From: Coriobacteriia bacterium | GTDB lineage: Bacteria; Actinomycetota; Coriobacteriia; Anaerosomatales; JAAXUF01 | Direction of reading: 5' to 3' | Assembly (NCBI GenBank): GCA_013336165.1 | Contig: JAAXUF010000001.1 | Coordinates: 62,001 to 126,000, forward strand | DNA length: 64,000 bases | Shown here: piece after piece, positions 6,513 to 17,154 of the stretch | How positions within the stretch are numbered: the first letter of the stretch is position 1 | Layout: each line of letters starts with the position of its first letter | Made by a program: the position numbers and the translations under genes | Notes under the pieces: model-generated | Database searches by the model: none | What the model saw: the letters and a program-made list of their open reading frames with translations, nothing else | What the model was told of the DNA's origin: nothing

Positions 6513-9023
6513 ATGAAGGCTGTGATCATGGCTGGCGGCGAAGGGACACGCTTGCGCCCCCTGACGTCTTTGCGACCCAAGCCGATGGTGCCTATCGTCA
6601 ATCAGCCCGTGATGGAGCACATCATCGGCCTGGTCAAGCACTCGGGCATTGAGGAGATTGTCGCGACGCTGGCGTTCATGCCCGGCGTCATTCAGGACTA
6701 CTTTGGTGCTGGTGAGCAATGGGGCGTTCAGATCGAGTATGCCGTGGAGGCGTCCCCCCTCGGAACAGCCGGATCGATCAAGAATGCCGAGCACCTTCTC
6801 GACCGCGACGAACCGTTTCTCGTGATTTCGGGTGACGCCATCACCGATATCGACCTTGCGGAAGTGATCCGGTTCCACAAGGAGAAGGGGGGCGCTGTCA
6901 CTATCGCGACGAAACAGGTGGACGACCCTCTCGACTTTGGCGTCGTGATCACTGACCCCGACGGCCGCGTCGAGCGGTTCGTCGAGAAGCCCAGTTGGGG
7001 ACAGGTGTTCGCCGATACGATCAACACGGGGATCTATGTGGTGGAGCCATGGGTGCTCGATTTCGTTCCGGTTGGCAAATCATTCGATTTCTCCTCGGAT
7101 CTCTTTCCGCTTCTCATGGCCGAGGGCCACGCGCTGTATGCGCTTCCTGTCGACGGGTACTGGTGCGACGTCGGCAGCCGTGAGACGTACATGCAGGCGC
7201 ACCGCGACATCCTCGAAGGTGCGGCGCGGCTCTTCATCCCCGGAATTCACGCACGCGAAGGACTCTGGGTAGCGGATAGCGCGAGAATCGACAAGGGCGC
7301 GGAGCTGGGGACGTGCGTTGTTATTGGCGAGAACGTGCGCATTGGCGAGGGCGCGCACATCGACGACTACACCATCATTGGGGACAACTGTGTGATCGGG
7401 CGCGATGCGACCGTGAGTCACAGCGTTCTCTGGAGCGACACGTTCGTCGCCGAGCACGCGAGTGTCGCCGGGGCGGTATTGGGACGCCACGTCGACATAC
7501 GAGCCCGAGCCACCGTGGATGTCGGGGCGGTTATCGGCGACGAGTCGGCTGTCGGCCATGGCGCGCACGTCGGTGCCGACGTACAGGTCTTCCCGTACAA
7601 GCGTATCGAGCCCTCGGCTGTCGTCAGAACCTCGCTTATCTGGGAGTCGACCGGTGTGCGCTCGCTCTTTGGCGACGCGGGACTCGAGGGGCTGGTCGGC
7701 GTCGATATCACCCCCGAGCTGACTTTGAAGGTCGCCGAGGCGTTCGGATCGCTCCTTCCCAAGGGCGGAGACGTCGTCATAGCCCGCGACGCCACCAGGG
7801 CAGCGAGAATGGTGAAGCGGGCGATGATCGCCGGGCTGAACGCGACCGGAATCAACGTGCGCGACTTGCGTGTGGCATCGCCCACGCTGTGCCGGTTCAC
7901 CACGCAAAAGACGCAGTGCGTCGGCGGCATTCAAGTGTCCGGGTCGATGAAGGATCCGCAGTCGTTGGAGATCCGCTTCTTCGATGCGAACGGACTCGAT
8001 GTTTCGCCGTGGACCAAGAAGAAGATTGAACGACTGTATTTTCGCGAGGAGTTCCGACGGGCGTTCTTCGACGAGATCGGCGGCATCACCTATCCTCCCC
8101 GGCCGTTTGAGTATTACTCGGCTGCGGTCAAGGACGCCATGACGGCGGCGAACCTCGGTACCGAATGGCGCAAGGTGGTGGCCGACATGGCGGGCGGCCC
8201 TGCTGCCTTCGTGCTTCCCCAGGTCGCCCACGGGTGGAACATGAATCTCATCGCGCTCAACAGCGTTGTCGATCCCGACGCCATCGCCGCGCCTTCAGAG
8301 ACTCCTTCGGACGAGAGCGTCAGCGAGGTCCTCCGCGCGGTCGAGCTGTTTGGGGCCGATCTCGGCGTGTTCTTCGACTGGGGAGCCGAGCGCGTCCACT
8401 TCATGACGCACGCGGGTCGGCTGCTCGATGGAGATACCGGACTGCACGCGATGATCGACCTGTGGTGCCGGACACACCGAAAGGATGGTTCTATAGCCGT
8501 GCCTCACTCGGCATCCTCGGTCGTGGAGGTGATCGCCGGCCGCTATGGACACAACGTCATCAGACCCGGTCGCTCCAGAAGAGCGCTTGCGGCTGCGGTG
8601 CTCGAAGGAGATGCGGTGTTCGCGGGTTCCACAAGCGGCGGATTCATCTTCGGCGACGTCTTTCCGGCTTACGATGCTGTACTTACTGTCGGCATGATGG
8701 TGCGCATGCTCGCGAAGACGGGGGAGACTCTCGATGATGTCGTCGCCTCGCTGCCGACATTCCACAAGCTTGAGGCGACTGCGCCGTGCCCGAATGCCCG
8801 GAAGGGCGCCGTCATGCGCACTGTCACCGAGCGCAGTGCCGTGCCAGCTGCCGATCTCGCCGAGGGCGTTCGCGTCGTCTACCCCGATGGGTGGGCGCTG
8901 GTCTTGCCGCATGCGACCGAGCCGATGGTGACGATTTGGGCCGAGGCCTCCAGCGACGCGATCGCTGAGAAACGGCTGAAGGAGTGGCAAGACATCGTCG
9001 CGGAAGCTGTCGACCAGGGGTGA
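6513..9023 (+). CDS. Nucleotidyltransferase / left-handed beta-helix / phosphomutase-like fusion (ManC-ManB type)
   Basis: An 836-aa fusion. Residues 1-~235 are a sugar-1-phosphate nucleotidyltransferase ([25 protein letters not shown]). Residues ~250-370 are left-handed beta-helix hexapeptide repeats. Residues ~380-836 are an alpha-D-phosphohexomutase fold. Such fusions in cyanobacteria and actinobacteria are annotated as mannose-1-phosphate guanylyltransferase/phosphomannomutase. The mutase part is degenerate: the serine loop reads SGSMKDP (476-482) instead of TASHNP, the metal loop DWGAER (622-627) instead of DGDADR, and the sugar loop GSTSGG instead of GExSGH. It may therefore be non-catalytic. 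Start at ATG 6513, giving [16 protein letters not shown] lies upstream. Confidence 0.85.
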   Translation: MKAVIMAGGEGTRLRPLTSLRPKPMVPIVNQPVMEHIIGLVKHSGIEEIVATLAFMPGVIQDYFGAGEQWGVQIEYAVEASPLGTAGSIKNAEHLLDRDEPFLVISGDAITDIDLAEVIRFHKEKGGAVTIATKQVDDPLDFGVVITDPDGRVERFVEKPSWGQVFADTINTGIYVVEPWVLDFVPVGKSFDFSSDLFPLLMAEGHALYALPVDGYWCDVGSRETYMQAHRDILEGAARLFIPGIHAREGLWVADSARIDKGAELGTCVVIGENVRIGEGAHIDDYTIIGDNCVIGRDATVSHSVLWSDTFVAEHASVAGAVLGRHVDIRARATVDVGAVIGDESAVGHGAHVGADVQVFPYKRIEPSAVVRTSLIWESTGVRSLFGDAGLEGLVGVDITPELTLKVAEAFGSLLPKGGDVVIARDATRAARMVKRAMIAGLNATGINVRDLRVASPTLCRFTTQKTQCVGGIQVSGSMKDPQSLEIRFFDANGLDVSPWTKKKIERLYFREEFRRAFFDEIGGITYPPRPFEYYSAAVKDAMTAANLGTEWRKVVADMAGGPAAFVLPQVAHGWNMNLIALNSVVDPDAIAAPSETPSDESVSEVLRAVELFGADLGVFFDWGAERVHFMTHAGRLLDGDTGLHAMIDLWCRTHRKDGSIAVPHSASSVVEVIAGRYGHNVIRPGRSRRALAAAVLEGDAVFAGSTSGGFIFGDVFPAYDAVLTVGMMVRMLAKTGETLDDVVASLPTFHKLEATAPCPNARKGAVMRTVTERSAVPAADLAEGVRVVYPDGWALVLPHATEPMVTIWAEASSDAIAEKRLKEWQDIVAEAVDQG

Positions 9024-9034
9024 CTTCGCGTCTA

Positions 9035-9056
9035 TGGCTCGGCACTTGCTGAGCCA
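9035..9056 (+). terminator. Possible terminator hairpin after the ManC-ManB fusion
   Basis: A 9-bp stem (one G-T pair) with a 4-nt loop lies 12 nt past the stop of the fusion gene. There is no U-run, so the call is weak. Confidence 0.35.
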
Positions 9057-9166
9057 GCATGCCCGTTGAAGCGTAACGGCACCATGACGCGAGGTGGCGG
9101 ATTTGCCCGTTCCCGTTATGATGGCGGCTCGGACTTATTCATGGAACTGAGGAGGATCAGAGGCGC

Positions 9167-11140
9167 GTGAGTGACCAGGCACCGTCGGATGACATCGATT
9201 TGCCGGCCGATAAGGCCGACCTAACAACCCCGACTGATCCGGTCGTTCCGGCTGAGGCGGCTACGGCCGCGTTCGAAGCTGTCGCAGACGATGCAGATTC
9301 TCAGGCCGAAGATGCTTCCGCGGCCGACCCGGCTGCCTTGGGCGTCGAGAGGCGTCTTGAGCGGCAGCGTCTGGCTCACGTCAAACGTCGGCAGAAGTGG
9401 GCCATCGGCGCGGCATGTGCGCTCGCAGGAATCATTCTGTTGGCGGTTGCCGGCGACGCGATTGCGAGTATGGGACGAATTCACCCGGGCGTGAGCGTGG
9501 GAGGCGTGAACGTCGGAGGGCTGAAGTCGGATGAGGCAGCGGCACGGCTCGCGACCGAGTTGCCAAAGACAATCAACACGACGGTGACTGCCGTGTATGC
9601 CGACAAGAAGTTCATTGTGAAGTCGAGCCAGATGGGGCTTTCGTTTGACTCCACGGCGTTGGCCACGAGCGCGATGGATGTGGGACGAACCGGCGGAGTC
9701 GTGCGCGTGGTTCGCGACAGGATCGCGGCTTGGACCCATGGAGTGAGTCTTGAAAGCTCGGTGAGTGCGGATCCCACAAAGCTGCAGACTGTTCTCGGCT
9801 CCCTTTCCACCGGCGTGAACGTTGCCGCCAAGGACGGCGCCATTCAGATAAAGGGAACGAGCGTGTCCGTGGTGCCGGCAGCCACGGGCCTCGAGGTTGA
9901 CACCAAAGCCTCCAGTGCGAGCCTCCTGGAAGCGTTCACGGCAAGCTCCAGCACGTTCACGCTTCCGGTCAACGCTGTTCACCCGAGGATATCGGATGCG
10001 GCCGCCCAGTCGGCCAAGCTGGTTGTCGAGCGGATGCTCTCGGCACCCGTGGTCGTGACCTACACGGACAAGAAGTGGACGTTCTCGCCGACAGATATCG
10101 CAAAGACGATTGTGTTCCGTACGGTCGAGACCACCTCGGCCGCGTCGTCGACAGCCACATGGACCCTTGATCCCTACATTGGGGGGGAGGAAGTGTCGGC
10201 AACTATCGTACCGAAGCTTGGTGCGGGAGTCGGCCGGGCCGCGCAAGACGCTGACTTCAAGACACAGAACGGGCAAGTCGTCATCGTGCCCTCGCAAGAA
10301 GGCACGGGCCCGGACGTTACCGGTCTTGCCTCGGATCTCACCATGGTGCTCAAAGGTACCTCCGCGGAGCGGACGGTGGCGCTGAGGGTGGCGGCTGTTG
10401 CCGCCAAACTCACGACGCAGCAGGCGCAGGACATGGGAATCAAAGACAAGATCTCCACGTTCACCACGACCTACGATTCGGGCGCTTCCGCCCGAGTGAA
10501 CAACATCCATGTTCTGGGCGACGCTCTTGACGGAACGCTCATCGCTCCCGGAGCCGTGTTCTCATTTAACGGCGCCGTAGGGGAGCGTACCGCCGAGAAG
10601 GGCTACAAAGAGGCCGGCGCCATCATGGACGGGAAGCTCGTACAGCAGCTTGGCGGAGGCATCTGCCAAGTGGGCACGACGGTGTTTAACGCCGCGTTCT
10701 TCTCGGGATTGCCGATTGTTGAGAGATCCAACCATGGGTTCTATATCTCGCACTATCCGACCGGGCGCGACGCCACCGTTTCGTGGGGCGGACCGGATCT
10801 GAAGTTCAAGAACACCACCGGGAACTGGCTCTTGGTTTCGGTGTCCTACACGTCGAGTTCGGTGACTGTCGCCCTCTACGGCAAGAGTCCGGGATACGAT
10901 GTGACGTACACGACAAGTCCCTTGACCAACATCGTTGCGTTCACGACCCAGGAAGAAGCGGACCCGACACTGCCCATCGGCACAAGGATCGTCACCGATC
11001 CCGGCCAAGACGGTTGTTCGTGTGTGGTCGTGAGAACAGTGACCAAGGGCGGACAAGCCGTAAGCACTGACACATTTAAGTCGCTGTATCAGCCAAAGAC
11101 TGAGATAGTGACCGTAGGAACGAAACCTGCAACACCCTGA
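9167..11140 (+). CDS. VanW family protein with peptidoglycan-binding-like domains
   Basis: A 657-aa membrane-anchored, outward-facing protein. An acidic cytoplasmic N-terminus (~85 residues) precedes one transmembrane helix at about 88-110. Two repeats of the putative peptidoglycan-binding type 4 domain follow (about 115-240 and 255-380). The VanW domain (about 425-580) carries [36 protein letters not shown] and [17 protein letters not shown]. The C-terminus is a G5-like beta region. The exact role of VanW proteins is not settled; related proteins occur in glycopeptide resistance clusters and in many anaerobic Gram-positives. GTG 9167 follows AGGAGG with slightly long spacing (11 nt). No van resistance genes are nearby. 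Confidence 0.85.
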   Translation: MSDQAPSDDIDLPADKADLTTPTDPVVPAEAATAAFEAVADDADSQAEDASAADPAALGVERRLERQRLAHVKRRQKWAIGAACALAGIILLAVAGDAIASMGRIHPGVSVGGVNVGGLKSDEAAARLATELPKTINTTVTAVYADKKFIVKSSQMGLSFDSTALATSAMDVGRTGGVVRVVRDRIAAWTHGVSLESSVSADPTKLQTVLGSLSTGVNVAAKDGAIQIKGTSVSVVPAATGLEVDTKASSASLLEAFTASSSTFTLPVNAVHPRISDAAAQSAKLVVERMLSAPVVVTYTDKKWTFSPTDIAKTIVFRTVETTSAASSTATWTLDPYIGGEEVSATIVPKLGAGVGRAAQDADFKTQNGQVVIVPSQEGTGPDVTGLASDLTMVLKGTSAERTVALRVAAVAAKLTTQQAQDMGIKDKISTFTTTYDSGASARVNNIHVLGDALDGTLIAPGAVFSFNGAVGERTAEKGYKEAGAIMDGKLVQQLGGGICQVGTTVFNAAFFSGLPIVERSNHGFYISHYPTGRDATVSWGGPDLKFKNTTGNWLLVSVSYTSSSVTVALYGKSPGYDVTYTTSPLTNIVAFTTQEEADPTLPIGTRIVTDPGQDGCSCVVVRTVTKGGQAVSTDTFKSLYQPKTEIVTVGTKPATP

Positions 11141-11166
11141 CCACAAGGCTTGAGAAGGGGGACGAT

Positions 11167-12462
11167 GTGTACCAGCCTGAACTCGAGACAATGCCCAGGC
11201 CCCAGCTTGAGGACCTGCAACTGAGAAGGTTGCGCGATCTTCTCGCGAAGGTCTACGCGAACGTCCCGCTGTACCGAGACAAATTCGATGCAGCCGGCTT
11301 TGATCCGGAGTCCGTGACTTCTCTGGCAGACGTCGCAAGAATCCCCTTCACCGTGAAAGACGACCTGAGGTCGGCCTATCCTTACGGGATGTTTGCGGTT
11401 CCCTTGAAGGACATCGTGCGCGTGCACGCGTCCTCGGGCACTACTGGTCAGATCACCGTCGTCGGCTATACCCGCGGCGACATCGACCGCTGGTCAGACC
11501 TCATGGCTAGGACGTACGCCTCCGGCGGCATGGACGCCGAGGACATCATGCAGGTCTCTTTCGGCTACGGACTCTTCACGGGTGGCTTGGGAGCCCACTA
11601 TGGCTCCGAACGGCTCGGCGCGCTGACCATTCCTGTTTCCGGCGGCAATACCAAGCGCCAAGTGCAGATTCTTAAGGACTTCGGGGTCACAGCGTTGGGT
11701 TGCACGCCCTCCTATGCGCTTCTGATCGCGGAAACCGCGCTGGATATGGGCATCGATCCACGCGATCTTCCTCTGCGTGTCGGCTTCTTCGGGGCTGAGC
11801 CCTGGAGCGAGAACATGCGGCGTCAGATTGAACAGGCCCTAGGTATCACCGCGATCGATATCTACGGGCTCTCGGAAGTCATGGGTCCTGGCGTCGCGGC
11901 GGAATGCGTTCATCAGAATGGGCTGCACGTTTTCGAGGATCACTTCCTGGTCGAGATCGTCGACGCCGAGACATTCGAACCCGTACCTGACGGCGAATAT
12001 GGCGAAGTCGTCTTCACCACGCTCACCAAAGAGGGAATACCGGTCATCCGCTATCGTACCCGCGATATTTCGAGGATCGTCCCGGGACAGTGTGCCTGCG
12101 GACGGACCTTCCGTCGCATGGAGCGTGTCACAGGCCGCAGCGATGATATGTTGATCATTCGCGGCGTCAACGTGTTCCCGAGTCAGATAGAGCAGGTGCT
12201 GGCGGGAGTTGAAGGAGTTGCGCCTCATTACCAGGTGGTGCTCAGCAAACGCGGCTCCTTGGATCACGTCGAGGTTCAGGTCGAGGTGGCACCGGACTTC
12301 GCGTTTGACGAAGTGCGTGCCCTCGAGCGCCTGCAGAAAAGTGTGAAATCGGCGATCGATTCCGCCTTGGCGATCTCGATCAACGTCAAGCTCGTAGAAC
12401 CCAAAACGATTGTCCGGAGTGAAGGCAAAGCCAAGCGTGTAGTGGACCTGCGCAACGAGTGA
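11167..12462 (+). CDS. paaK: Phenylacetate-CoA ligase family protein (copy 1)
   Basis: A 431-aa cytoplasmic AMP-forming aryl-acid:CoA ligase. The P-loop-like motif is [17 protein letters not shown], the adenylation motif [10 protein letters not shown], the hinge region YRTRDISRI and [20 protein letters not shown], and the C-terminal AMP-binding lid follows. Length and motifs are typical of PaaK. The reaction joins phenylacetate (or indoleacetate or a related acid) to CoA using ATP; in anaerobes it can run toward ATP formation. It is followed after 14 nt by an ACT-domain protein, a common partner. Start at GTG 11167 after AGAAGGGG. A second copy lies at 31293-32594. Confidence 0.9.
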   Translation: MYQPELETMPRPQLEDLQLRRLRDLLAKVYANVPLYRDKFDAAGFDPESVTSLADVARIPFTVKDDLRSAYPYGMFAVPLKDIVRVHASSGTTGQITVVGYTRGDIDRWSDLMARTYASGGMDAEDIMQVSFGYGLFTGGLGAHYGSERLGALTIPVSGGNTKRQVQILKDFGVTALGCTPSYALLIAETALDMGIDPRDLPLRVGFFGAEPWSENMRRQIEQALGITAIDIYGLSEVMGPGVAAECVHQNGLHVFEDHFLVEIVDAETFEPVPDGEYGEVVFTTLTKEGIPVIRYRTRDISRIVPGQCACGRTFRRMERVTGRSDDMLIIRGVNVFPSQIEQVLAGVEGVAPHYQVVLSKRGSLDHVEVQVEVAPDFAFDEVRALERLQKSVKSAIDSALAISINVKLVEPKTIVRSEGKAKRVVDLRNE

Positions 12463-12476
12463 GAGGTGCGTCTACC

Positions 12477-12911
12477 ATGATTGAACAGGTTTCGGTCTTC
12501 CTTGAGAACAGCACCGGCCGTCTTGCGGGACTCACGCGGGCGCTTGGCGATGCCGGGATCGATATGCATGCGTTGATGGTCGCCGATACCGCCGAGTACG
12601 GCGTGATCAGAATCGTCTGTGATACGCCGCGCCGTGCCAAGGCATTGCTTGAGGGACTCGGATTCAGCGCCTCCCTGACTCCGGTGCTGGCGGTTGAAGT
12701 CCCGGATCGTCCCGGCGGGCTGGCCGACGTGCTTGACGCTCTTGGCAACGCCGGAGTCAACGTCGAGTACGCATACTGCTTCGTCGAGCCCAGTGGGCAG
12801 GCCGCCGTCGACGTATTCCGCGTCGATGATCCCGCTTGCGAAGGAGTCCTAGCGGACGCGGGCTTTCGAGTCCTCTCGGCGAAGGACTTGTACATCACGG
12901 ACCCTGAATGA
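12477..12911 (+). CDS. ACT domain protein (tandem ACT), partner of PaaK copy 1
   Basis: A 144-aa cytoplasmic protein made of two ACT domains (residues ~1-68 and ~70-140), each starting with a beta strand and a glycine-rich turn (ENSTGRLAGLTRAL; PDRPGGLADVLDAL). ACT domains bind amino acids and regulate enzymes allosterically. Proteins of this type are regularly encoded next to PaaK in anaerobes, so it probably senses an aromatic or branched amino acid and tunes the ligase; that role is inference. ATG 12477 has GAGAGGTG upstream. Its stop overlaps the next gene (ATGA). Confidence 0.85.
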   Translation: MIEQVSVFLENSTGRLAGLTRALGDAGIDMHALMVADTAEYGVIRIVCDTPRRAKALLEGLGFSASLTPVLAVEVPDRPGGLADVLDALGNAGVNVEYAYCFVEPSGQAAVDVFRVDDPACEGVLADAGFRVLSAKDLYITDPE

Positions 12912-14215
12912 AGTTGCCGCTTTGCCATGTGCCTGAACCGAGGCGCCCAAAGACACGCCGGGCCGGAACCTTGGCGTTGGCCTTGGCACTCCTCGCGGCT
13001 CTGCTGTTGCCGAGTACCGCGCTCAGTGAGCCCCGTGCCACTGACGTGGTTGACGGCATCGCAGCAAGCTCGCGAAGCACCCCACTGGCGTCACTACCTG
13101 ATGTCACCCTGAAATCCGGCCTACTGGTCGACTCAGACGGCAGAGTGCTTTGGGCGCGCAACTCCGGTGAGCGCAGGTCGATCGCGAGTATCACCAAGAT
13201 CATGACGGCCATAGTGGCGATCGAGAGTGCATCGATGGATGCTACGGTGACGATTCCTCAGGCGTCGGTATCGGTGGGGGAGTCCAGCGCAAACCTCAAA
13301 CCAGGGCAGAAGCTGCCGATGCGGGATGTTCTCGCGGCGCTTCTGGTCAAGTCCGGAAATGATGCCGCCGTTGCGATCGCACTTAGTGTGGCCGGCACCG
13401 TGCCGGAGTTCGTGAACATGATGAATGCCAAGGCAGCCAGTCTGGGATTGGCGAACACGCATTTCACAAACCCTCACGGACTTGACGCGCCCGATCACTA
13501 CAGCTCGGCGGAAGACATCGCGGTTCTGTCCCGATACGCCATGGCAAATCCCGAATTTCGTCGGATTGTAGGCATGAAATCGGTCACCATCGGTACCGGC
13601 AAGCAACAGGAGACCTTGCAGAGCACGGATCTGCTGCTGGGCAACTATCTTGGGGCCATGGGCATCAAGACGGGATACACCTCGGCAGCCGGCTACTCTG
13701 TCGTATCCGCGGCACAGCGTGACGGCATCACTCTGTACGCCGTAGTTCTGGGAACCAGCTCTGATCTGCAGAGGTTCCGCGATGCGCAGGCATTGCTGGA
13801 CTGGGGATTCACGCACTATCGGATGCAGAGACTCGCGGAGGCGGGCACGGTACTTGCCGAGGTGTCGGTGAGGGACTACCTTGACGTCGTGGTCACCGCC
13901 GCCGTCTCCGAGGAGACCAGCATCGCGGTTCTTGATGCGAATGGGACGATCACCAGATCGGTTTCGGTGTCATCGGTGGACGCGCCCGTCAAGAAGGGCG
14001 ACCTCGTCGGGGTTGCCCAGTTCACGCAGGCCGGGAAGCTGGTGGCAACCGTTCCGCTCGTTGCGACTGCGGACGTGAAGAAACCGAACATCCTCGAACG
14101 CGTCTGGATTGCGATGGTACGGGGTTGGCGATCGGTCTTTGGCAGTTCTGTGCTTGGGGGAGCCGTCTTCTTCTCGGCGGCGGTAGAATCCAAAGGCGCT
14201 GCGGTTGCATACTGA
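12908..14215 (+). CDS. dacA: D-alanyl-D-alanine carboxypeptidase (PBP5/DacA family)
   Basis: A 435-aa exported penicillin-binding protein that trims the terminal D-Ala from peptidoglycan pentapeptides. A signal peptide lies at about 17-40 after a basic N-terminus. The three active-site motifs of the S11 family are present: S94-I-T-K97, SGN (in VKSGNDAAVA) and KTG (in IKTGYTSAAGYS). The C-terminal beta domain (about 300-390) is followed by a hydrophobic stretch (VFGSSVLGGAVFFSAAV) that may act as a membrane anchor. The ATG overlaps the ACT gene stop by 4 nt, so the two are co-translated, although their functions seem unrelated. Confidence 0.92.
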   Translation: MKLPLCHVPEPRRPKTRRAGTLALALALLAALLLPSTALSEPRATDVVDGIAASSRSTPLASLPDVTLKSGLLVDSDGRVLWARNSGERRSIASITKIMTAIVAIESASMDATVTIPQASVSVGESSANLKPGQKLPMRDVLAALLVKSGNDAAVAIALSVAGTVPEFVNMMNAKAASLGLANTHFTNPHGLDAPDHYSSAEDIAVLSRYAMANPEFRRIVGMKSVTIGTGKQQETLQSTDLLLGNYLGAMGIKTGYTSAAGYSVVSAAQRDGITLYAVVLGTSSDLQRFRDAQALLDWGFTHYRMQRLAEAGTVLAEVSVRDYLDVVVTAAVSEETSIAVLDANGTITRSVSVSSVDAPVKKGDLVGVAQFTQAGKLVATVPLVATADVKKPNILERVWIAMVRGWRSVFGSSVLGGAVFFSAAVESKGAAVAY

Positions 14216-14258
14216 GTAGATTGTTCTAATGAAAACGAAGAAAGGCTAACCAGACGCC

Positions 14259-15359
14259 ATGGCTGAGGAACTGAAGAGGACTGCCCTGTATGACGAGCAC
14301 GTGGCCTTAAGCGCGCGGATCGTGCCATTCGCGGGGTGGGCGATGCCGGTCCAGTATGCAGGCATCCTAGAAGAGCACCGGGCGGTCAGAAGCTCGGCGG
14401 GGATCTTCGACGTAGGACATATGGCCGAGTTTCGGTGTTTCGGATTCGGAGCGTACGATTTCCTGCAGCGGATGTTCACCAATGATCTGGGCAAGATATC
14501 GCAGCTCGGCCAGGCGCAATACACGCTCCTGCTGGATGACGATGGTCATATCATTGACGACCTGATCGTCTACCACACGGGCGACCTCGAGTACTTGATA
14601 ATCGCCAACGCCTCGAACCGTGAAGCGGATTTCGAGTGGCTGAGTGCGCACGCCCCTCAGGACCTCGAGCTTGTGGACGAGTCCGATCGTACGTCGTTGA
14701 TTGCACTGCAAGGGCCTAAGGCGCTTGCCATTCTTAAGCAACTTGCCGACGAGAGTTTCGACCTGCCCGCGCGATTCTCCATCACCGAGGCGCTTGTCGA
14801 CACAATTCCGGTGCTGGTCGCTCGCACCGGATACACGGGAGAAGACGGCGTTGAGATTCTCACGAAGGCTGCAGATGCTCCCGCTTTGTGGCGCGCTCTA
14901 CTCTCGTTTCCAGAGGTAGTCCCGGTGGGCTTGGGAGCGCGCGATACGCTGCGCCTTGAGATGGGCTATCCGCTCTACGGCAGCGATATGGACAGGACGA
15001 TCGATCCTGTCTCTGCCGGGCTTGGCTGGGTCGCTCCAAAGAGCAAGTCGGGCTACATCGGTGCAGAGACGGTGGCGCGCATTCGTGAGGCGGGCCCGAT
15101 CAGCAAGCTTGTTGGACTCAAGCTCAAGGATAATGGCATACCACGACATGGCATGATCTTGTTGCACGAGGGCGCCCAGGTCGGTAAGGTAGCGAGCGGA
15201 ACTTTCTCCCCGACGCTTGAGGTGGGCATTGCGACCGCCTATGTGCCGGTTGAGTTGGCGGTGCCCGGAACGGAACTGGCAGTTCAGATTAGGAACAAGA
15301 CTATTCCGGCGACCGTGGTGAAGATGCCGTTCGTGTCTTCTACTTCATTGTCGGCGTAA
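14259..15359 (+). CDS. gcvT: Glycine cleavage system T protein (aminomethyltransferase)
   Basis: A 366-aa cytoplasmic enzyme that transfers the methylene carbon from aminomethyl-lipoyl GcvH to tetrahydrofolate and releases ammonia. Full length, with the family hallmarks FAGWAMPVQY, SAGIFDVGHMAEF, TGYTGEDGVEI, LGARDTLRLEMGYPLYG and the C-terminal barrel. It opens the gcvT-gcvH-gcvPA-gcvPB-lipoyl transferase run. The gap to dacA is only 43 nt, which leaves no room for a glycine riboswitch. The L-protein (dihydrolipoyl dehydrogenase) is not in the window. Confidence 0.95.
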   Translation: MAEELKRTALYDEHVALSARIVPFAGWAMPVQYAGILEEHRAVRSSAGIFDVGHMAEFRCFGFGAYDFLQRMFTNDLGKISQLGQAQYTLLLDDDGHIIDDLIVYHTGDLEYLIIANASNREADFEWLSAHAPQDLELVDESDRTSLIALQGPKALAILKQLADESFDLPARFSITEALVDTIPVLVARTGYTGEDGVEILTKAADAPALWRALLSFPEVVPVGLGARDTLRLEMGYPLYGSDMDRTIDPVSAGLGWVAPKSKSGYIGAETVARIREAGPISKLVGLKLKDNGIPRHGMILLHEGAQVGKVASGTFSPTLEVGIATAYVPVELAVPGTELAVQIRNKTIPATVVKMPFVSSTSLSA

Positions 15360-15400
15360 TTGAGCAACGTTACCAACACCGAGAGGAGCACTTGAAGCAC

Positions 15401-15784
15401 ATGGCACACCCAAATGATCGCGTGTACTCCAAAGACCATGAATGGGTCATGGTTGATGGTGATATCGCCACAGTGGGGATCTCAGATTTCGCCCAGAACC
15501 AACTCGGCGAAGTCGTCTATGTCGATCTGCCTGCTGTTGGTACGGCTGTATCGGCGGGGGACACCTTCGGCGAGATCGAGTCGGTCAAATCAGTCTCAGA
15601 GCTGTTCGCACCGCTGTCCGGCGAAGTCATGGAGTCCAACGGTTCGCTATCGGATTCGCCCGAAACGGTCAACGCCGAGCCTCACGGCGCCGGCTGGATG
15701 ATCAAGGTCCGCGTGGATGATGCAAGTGAGCTGGACGGTCTTCTGAGCGCTGAAGCGTACGACGCCTTCATCACCGAGGGTTAG
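15401..15784 (+). CDS. gcvH: Glycine cleavage system H protein
   Basis: A 127-aa lipoyl carrier that shuttles the aminomethyl group between P, T and L proteins. The lipoylated lysine is K63 in GEIESVKSVSE, and HEWV and GISDFAQNQLGEVVYVDLP are conserved. Two starts are possible: TTG 15392, too close (3 nt) to GAGAGGAG, and ATG 15401, at 12 nt. The ATG is preferred because it places the lipoyl lysine at the position usual for GcvH. It is probably modified by the transferase encoded at 18661. Confidence 0.93.
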   Translation: MAHPNDRVYSKDHEWVMVDGDIATVGISDFAQNQLGEVVYVDLPAVGTAVSAGDTFGEIESVKSVSELFAPLSGEVMESNGSLSDSPETVNAEPHGAGWMIKVRVDDASELDGLLSAEAYDAFITEG

Positions 15785-15789
15785 CACAC

Positions 15790-17154
15790 ATGCGCTACAT
15801 ACCAGTCACTTCCGAGCAGCGCGAAGCCATGCTTCGCGCTGTCGGCGTTCCGACGGCTGATTCACTGTTCGATGTGATTCCTGTAGGAGTCCGGCTCGAG
15901 GATGGGCTGAACCTGCCTGATGGTCTCGGCGAAATGGAGTTGACGAACCGCCTGAAGCGGATGGCGGGGGCAAACACGCCGTCTTCTGAGATGGTGAGCT
16001 TCCTCGGCGCCGGATGTTACGACCACTACATCCCGAGCGTTGTCGACCATGTGATCTCGAAGCCTGAGTTTTTCACAGCGTACACGCCGTATCAACCCGA
16101 GGTCAGCCAGGGAACGCTCCAGGCGATCTACGAGTACCAGTCGATGATTTGCCTGCTGACAGGGATGGACGTCTCCAACGCGAGTATGTACGACGGCGCC
16201 ACCGCACTCGTGGAAGCTGCCCTCATGGCATGCCGAGTGACCAAGCGCCATCGTGTGCTGGTCGCAGGCACGGTTCACCCCGAGTGGCGCGAGACTCTCT
16301 CAACATACGCCGAGGCCGGTGGGCTGAATGTCGATCGCTTTGGGATATCCGGCGGCCTGACCGACCGGGTGCATCTGGACACCTTGCTTGAAGCAGGCGA
16401 TGTGGCCGCGGTCCTTGTGGCGTGCCCCAACTTCTTCGGGAATCTCGAGGATCTCGAGGAAATCGGCCATATGGCACATGGCGCCGGTGCTCTTCTGGTG
16501 GTTGCCGCGAATCCGATCCTTCTCGGCGTGCTGGAGCCTCCGAGTTCCTTTGGGGCCGACATCGTCGTGGGCGAAGGACAGCCGCTCGGCAACCCCATGT
16601 CATATGGCGGCCCGGGGCTCGGTTTCTTCGCATGTCGCGAGGGGCATGTCCGGCAGATGCCCGGACGGCTTGTCGGACGCACAAAGGATGTCGACGGCAA
16701 CATGGCATTCGTGCTCACGCTTTCGACCAGGGAACAGCATATCCGCCGAGAGAAGGCGACGAGCAACATCTGCAGCAACCACGCACTCAACGCACTGACG
16801 GCGGGCGTCTATCTTGCGGCGACCGGGCAGCAGGGACTCGCCGGCATCGCGCACACGTGTGTGGCGCGGGCGCACTACCTGCGCGAGCGGCTCTTGGCAA
16901 CCGGCACGTTCAGCGCGCCGTGGGACGCCTCGTTCGGATACGAGTTCGCTCTGACCTACCGAGGCGATGGTGTCGCGATGCAGTCCGCGATGCTCAAGCG
17001 CGGTTACCTTGCGGGCCAGCGTGTCGCCGATTTGGCTCCAGAACTTCCCGCTGAAGCCGGAGCACCAGACTCCGAGCTCATGCTCTTCGCGGTCACCGAG
17101 AAGCGTTCGAGAGCCGAGATCGATGCGTTTGTTGAGGAGGTGGCGTCCCTGTGA
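15790..17154 (+). CDS. gcvPA: Glycine dehydrogenase (decarboxylating), subunit 1
   Basis: A 454-aa N-terminal subunit of the split P protein, as in Gram-positives and many anaerobes. With GcvPB it decarboxylates glycine on pyridoxal phosphate and passes aminomethyl to GcvH. Conserved stretches include FLGAGCYDHYIPSVVDH, YTPYQPEVSQGTLQAIYEYQ, GMDVSNASMYDGATALVEA and MPGRLVGRTKDVDGN. The gene is 5 nt after gcvH and overlaps gcvPB by 4 nt, so 1:1 synthesis by coupling is likely. Confidence 0.95.
   Translation: MRYIPVTSEQREAMLRAVGVPTADSLFDVIPVGVRLEDGLNLPDGLGEMELTNRLKRMAGANTPSSEMVSFLGAGCYDHYIPSVVDHVISKPEFFTAYTPYQPEVSQGTLQAIYEYQSMICLLTGMDVSNASMYDGATALVEAALMACRVTKRHRVLVAGTVHPEWRETLSTYAEAGGLNVDRFGISGGLTDRVHLDTLLEAGDVAAVLVACPNFFGNLEDLEEIGHMAHGAGALLVVAANPILLGVLEPPSSFGADIVVGEGQPLGNPMSYGGPGLGFFACREGHVRQMPGRLVGRTKDVDGNMAFVLTLSTREQHIRREKATSNICSNHALNALTAGVYLAATGQQGLAGIAHTCVARAHYLRERLLATGTFSAPWDASFGYEFALTYRGDGVAMQSAMLKRGYLAGQRVADLAPELPAEAGAPDSELMLFAVTEKRSRAEIDAFVEEVASL

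Noticed and set aside
7080-8231. A 383-codon minus-strand open frame
   Set aside because: It is a shadow of the nucleotidyltransferase/phosphomutase fusion in a high-GC genome.
9221-10510. A 429-codon minus-strand open frame
   Set aside because: It lies entirely opposite the VanW gene, which has a signal anchor, conserved domains and a ribosome site; the antisense translation is Arg/His-rich without a family.
14216-14258. Possible glycine riboswitch before gcvT
   Set aside because: The gap is only 43 nt, too short for the aptamer, and shows no matching fold.
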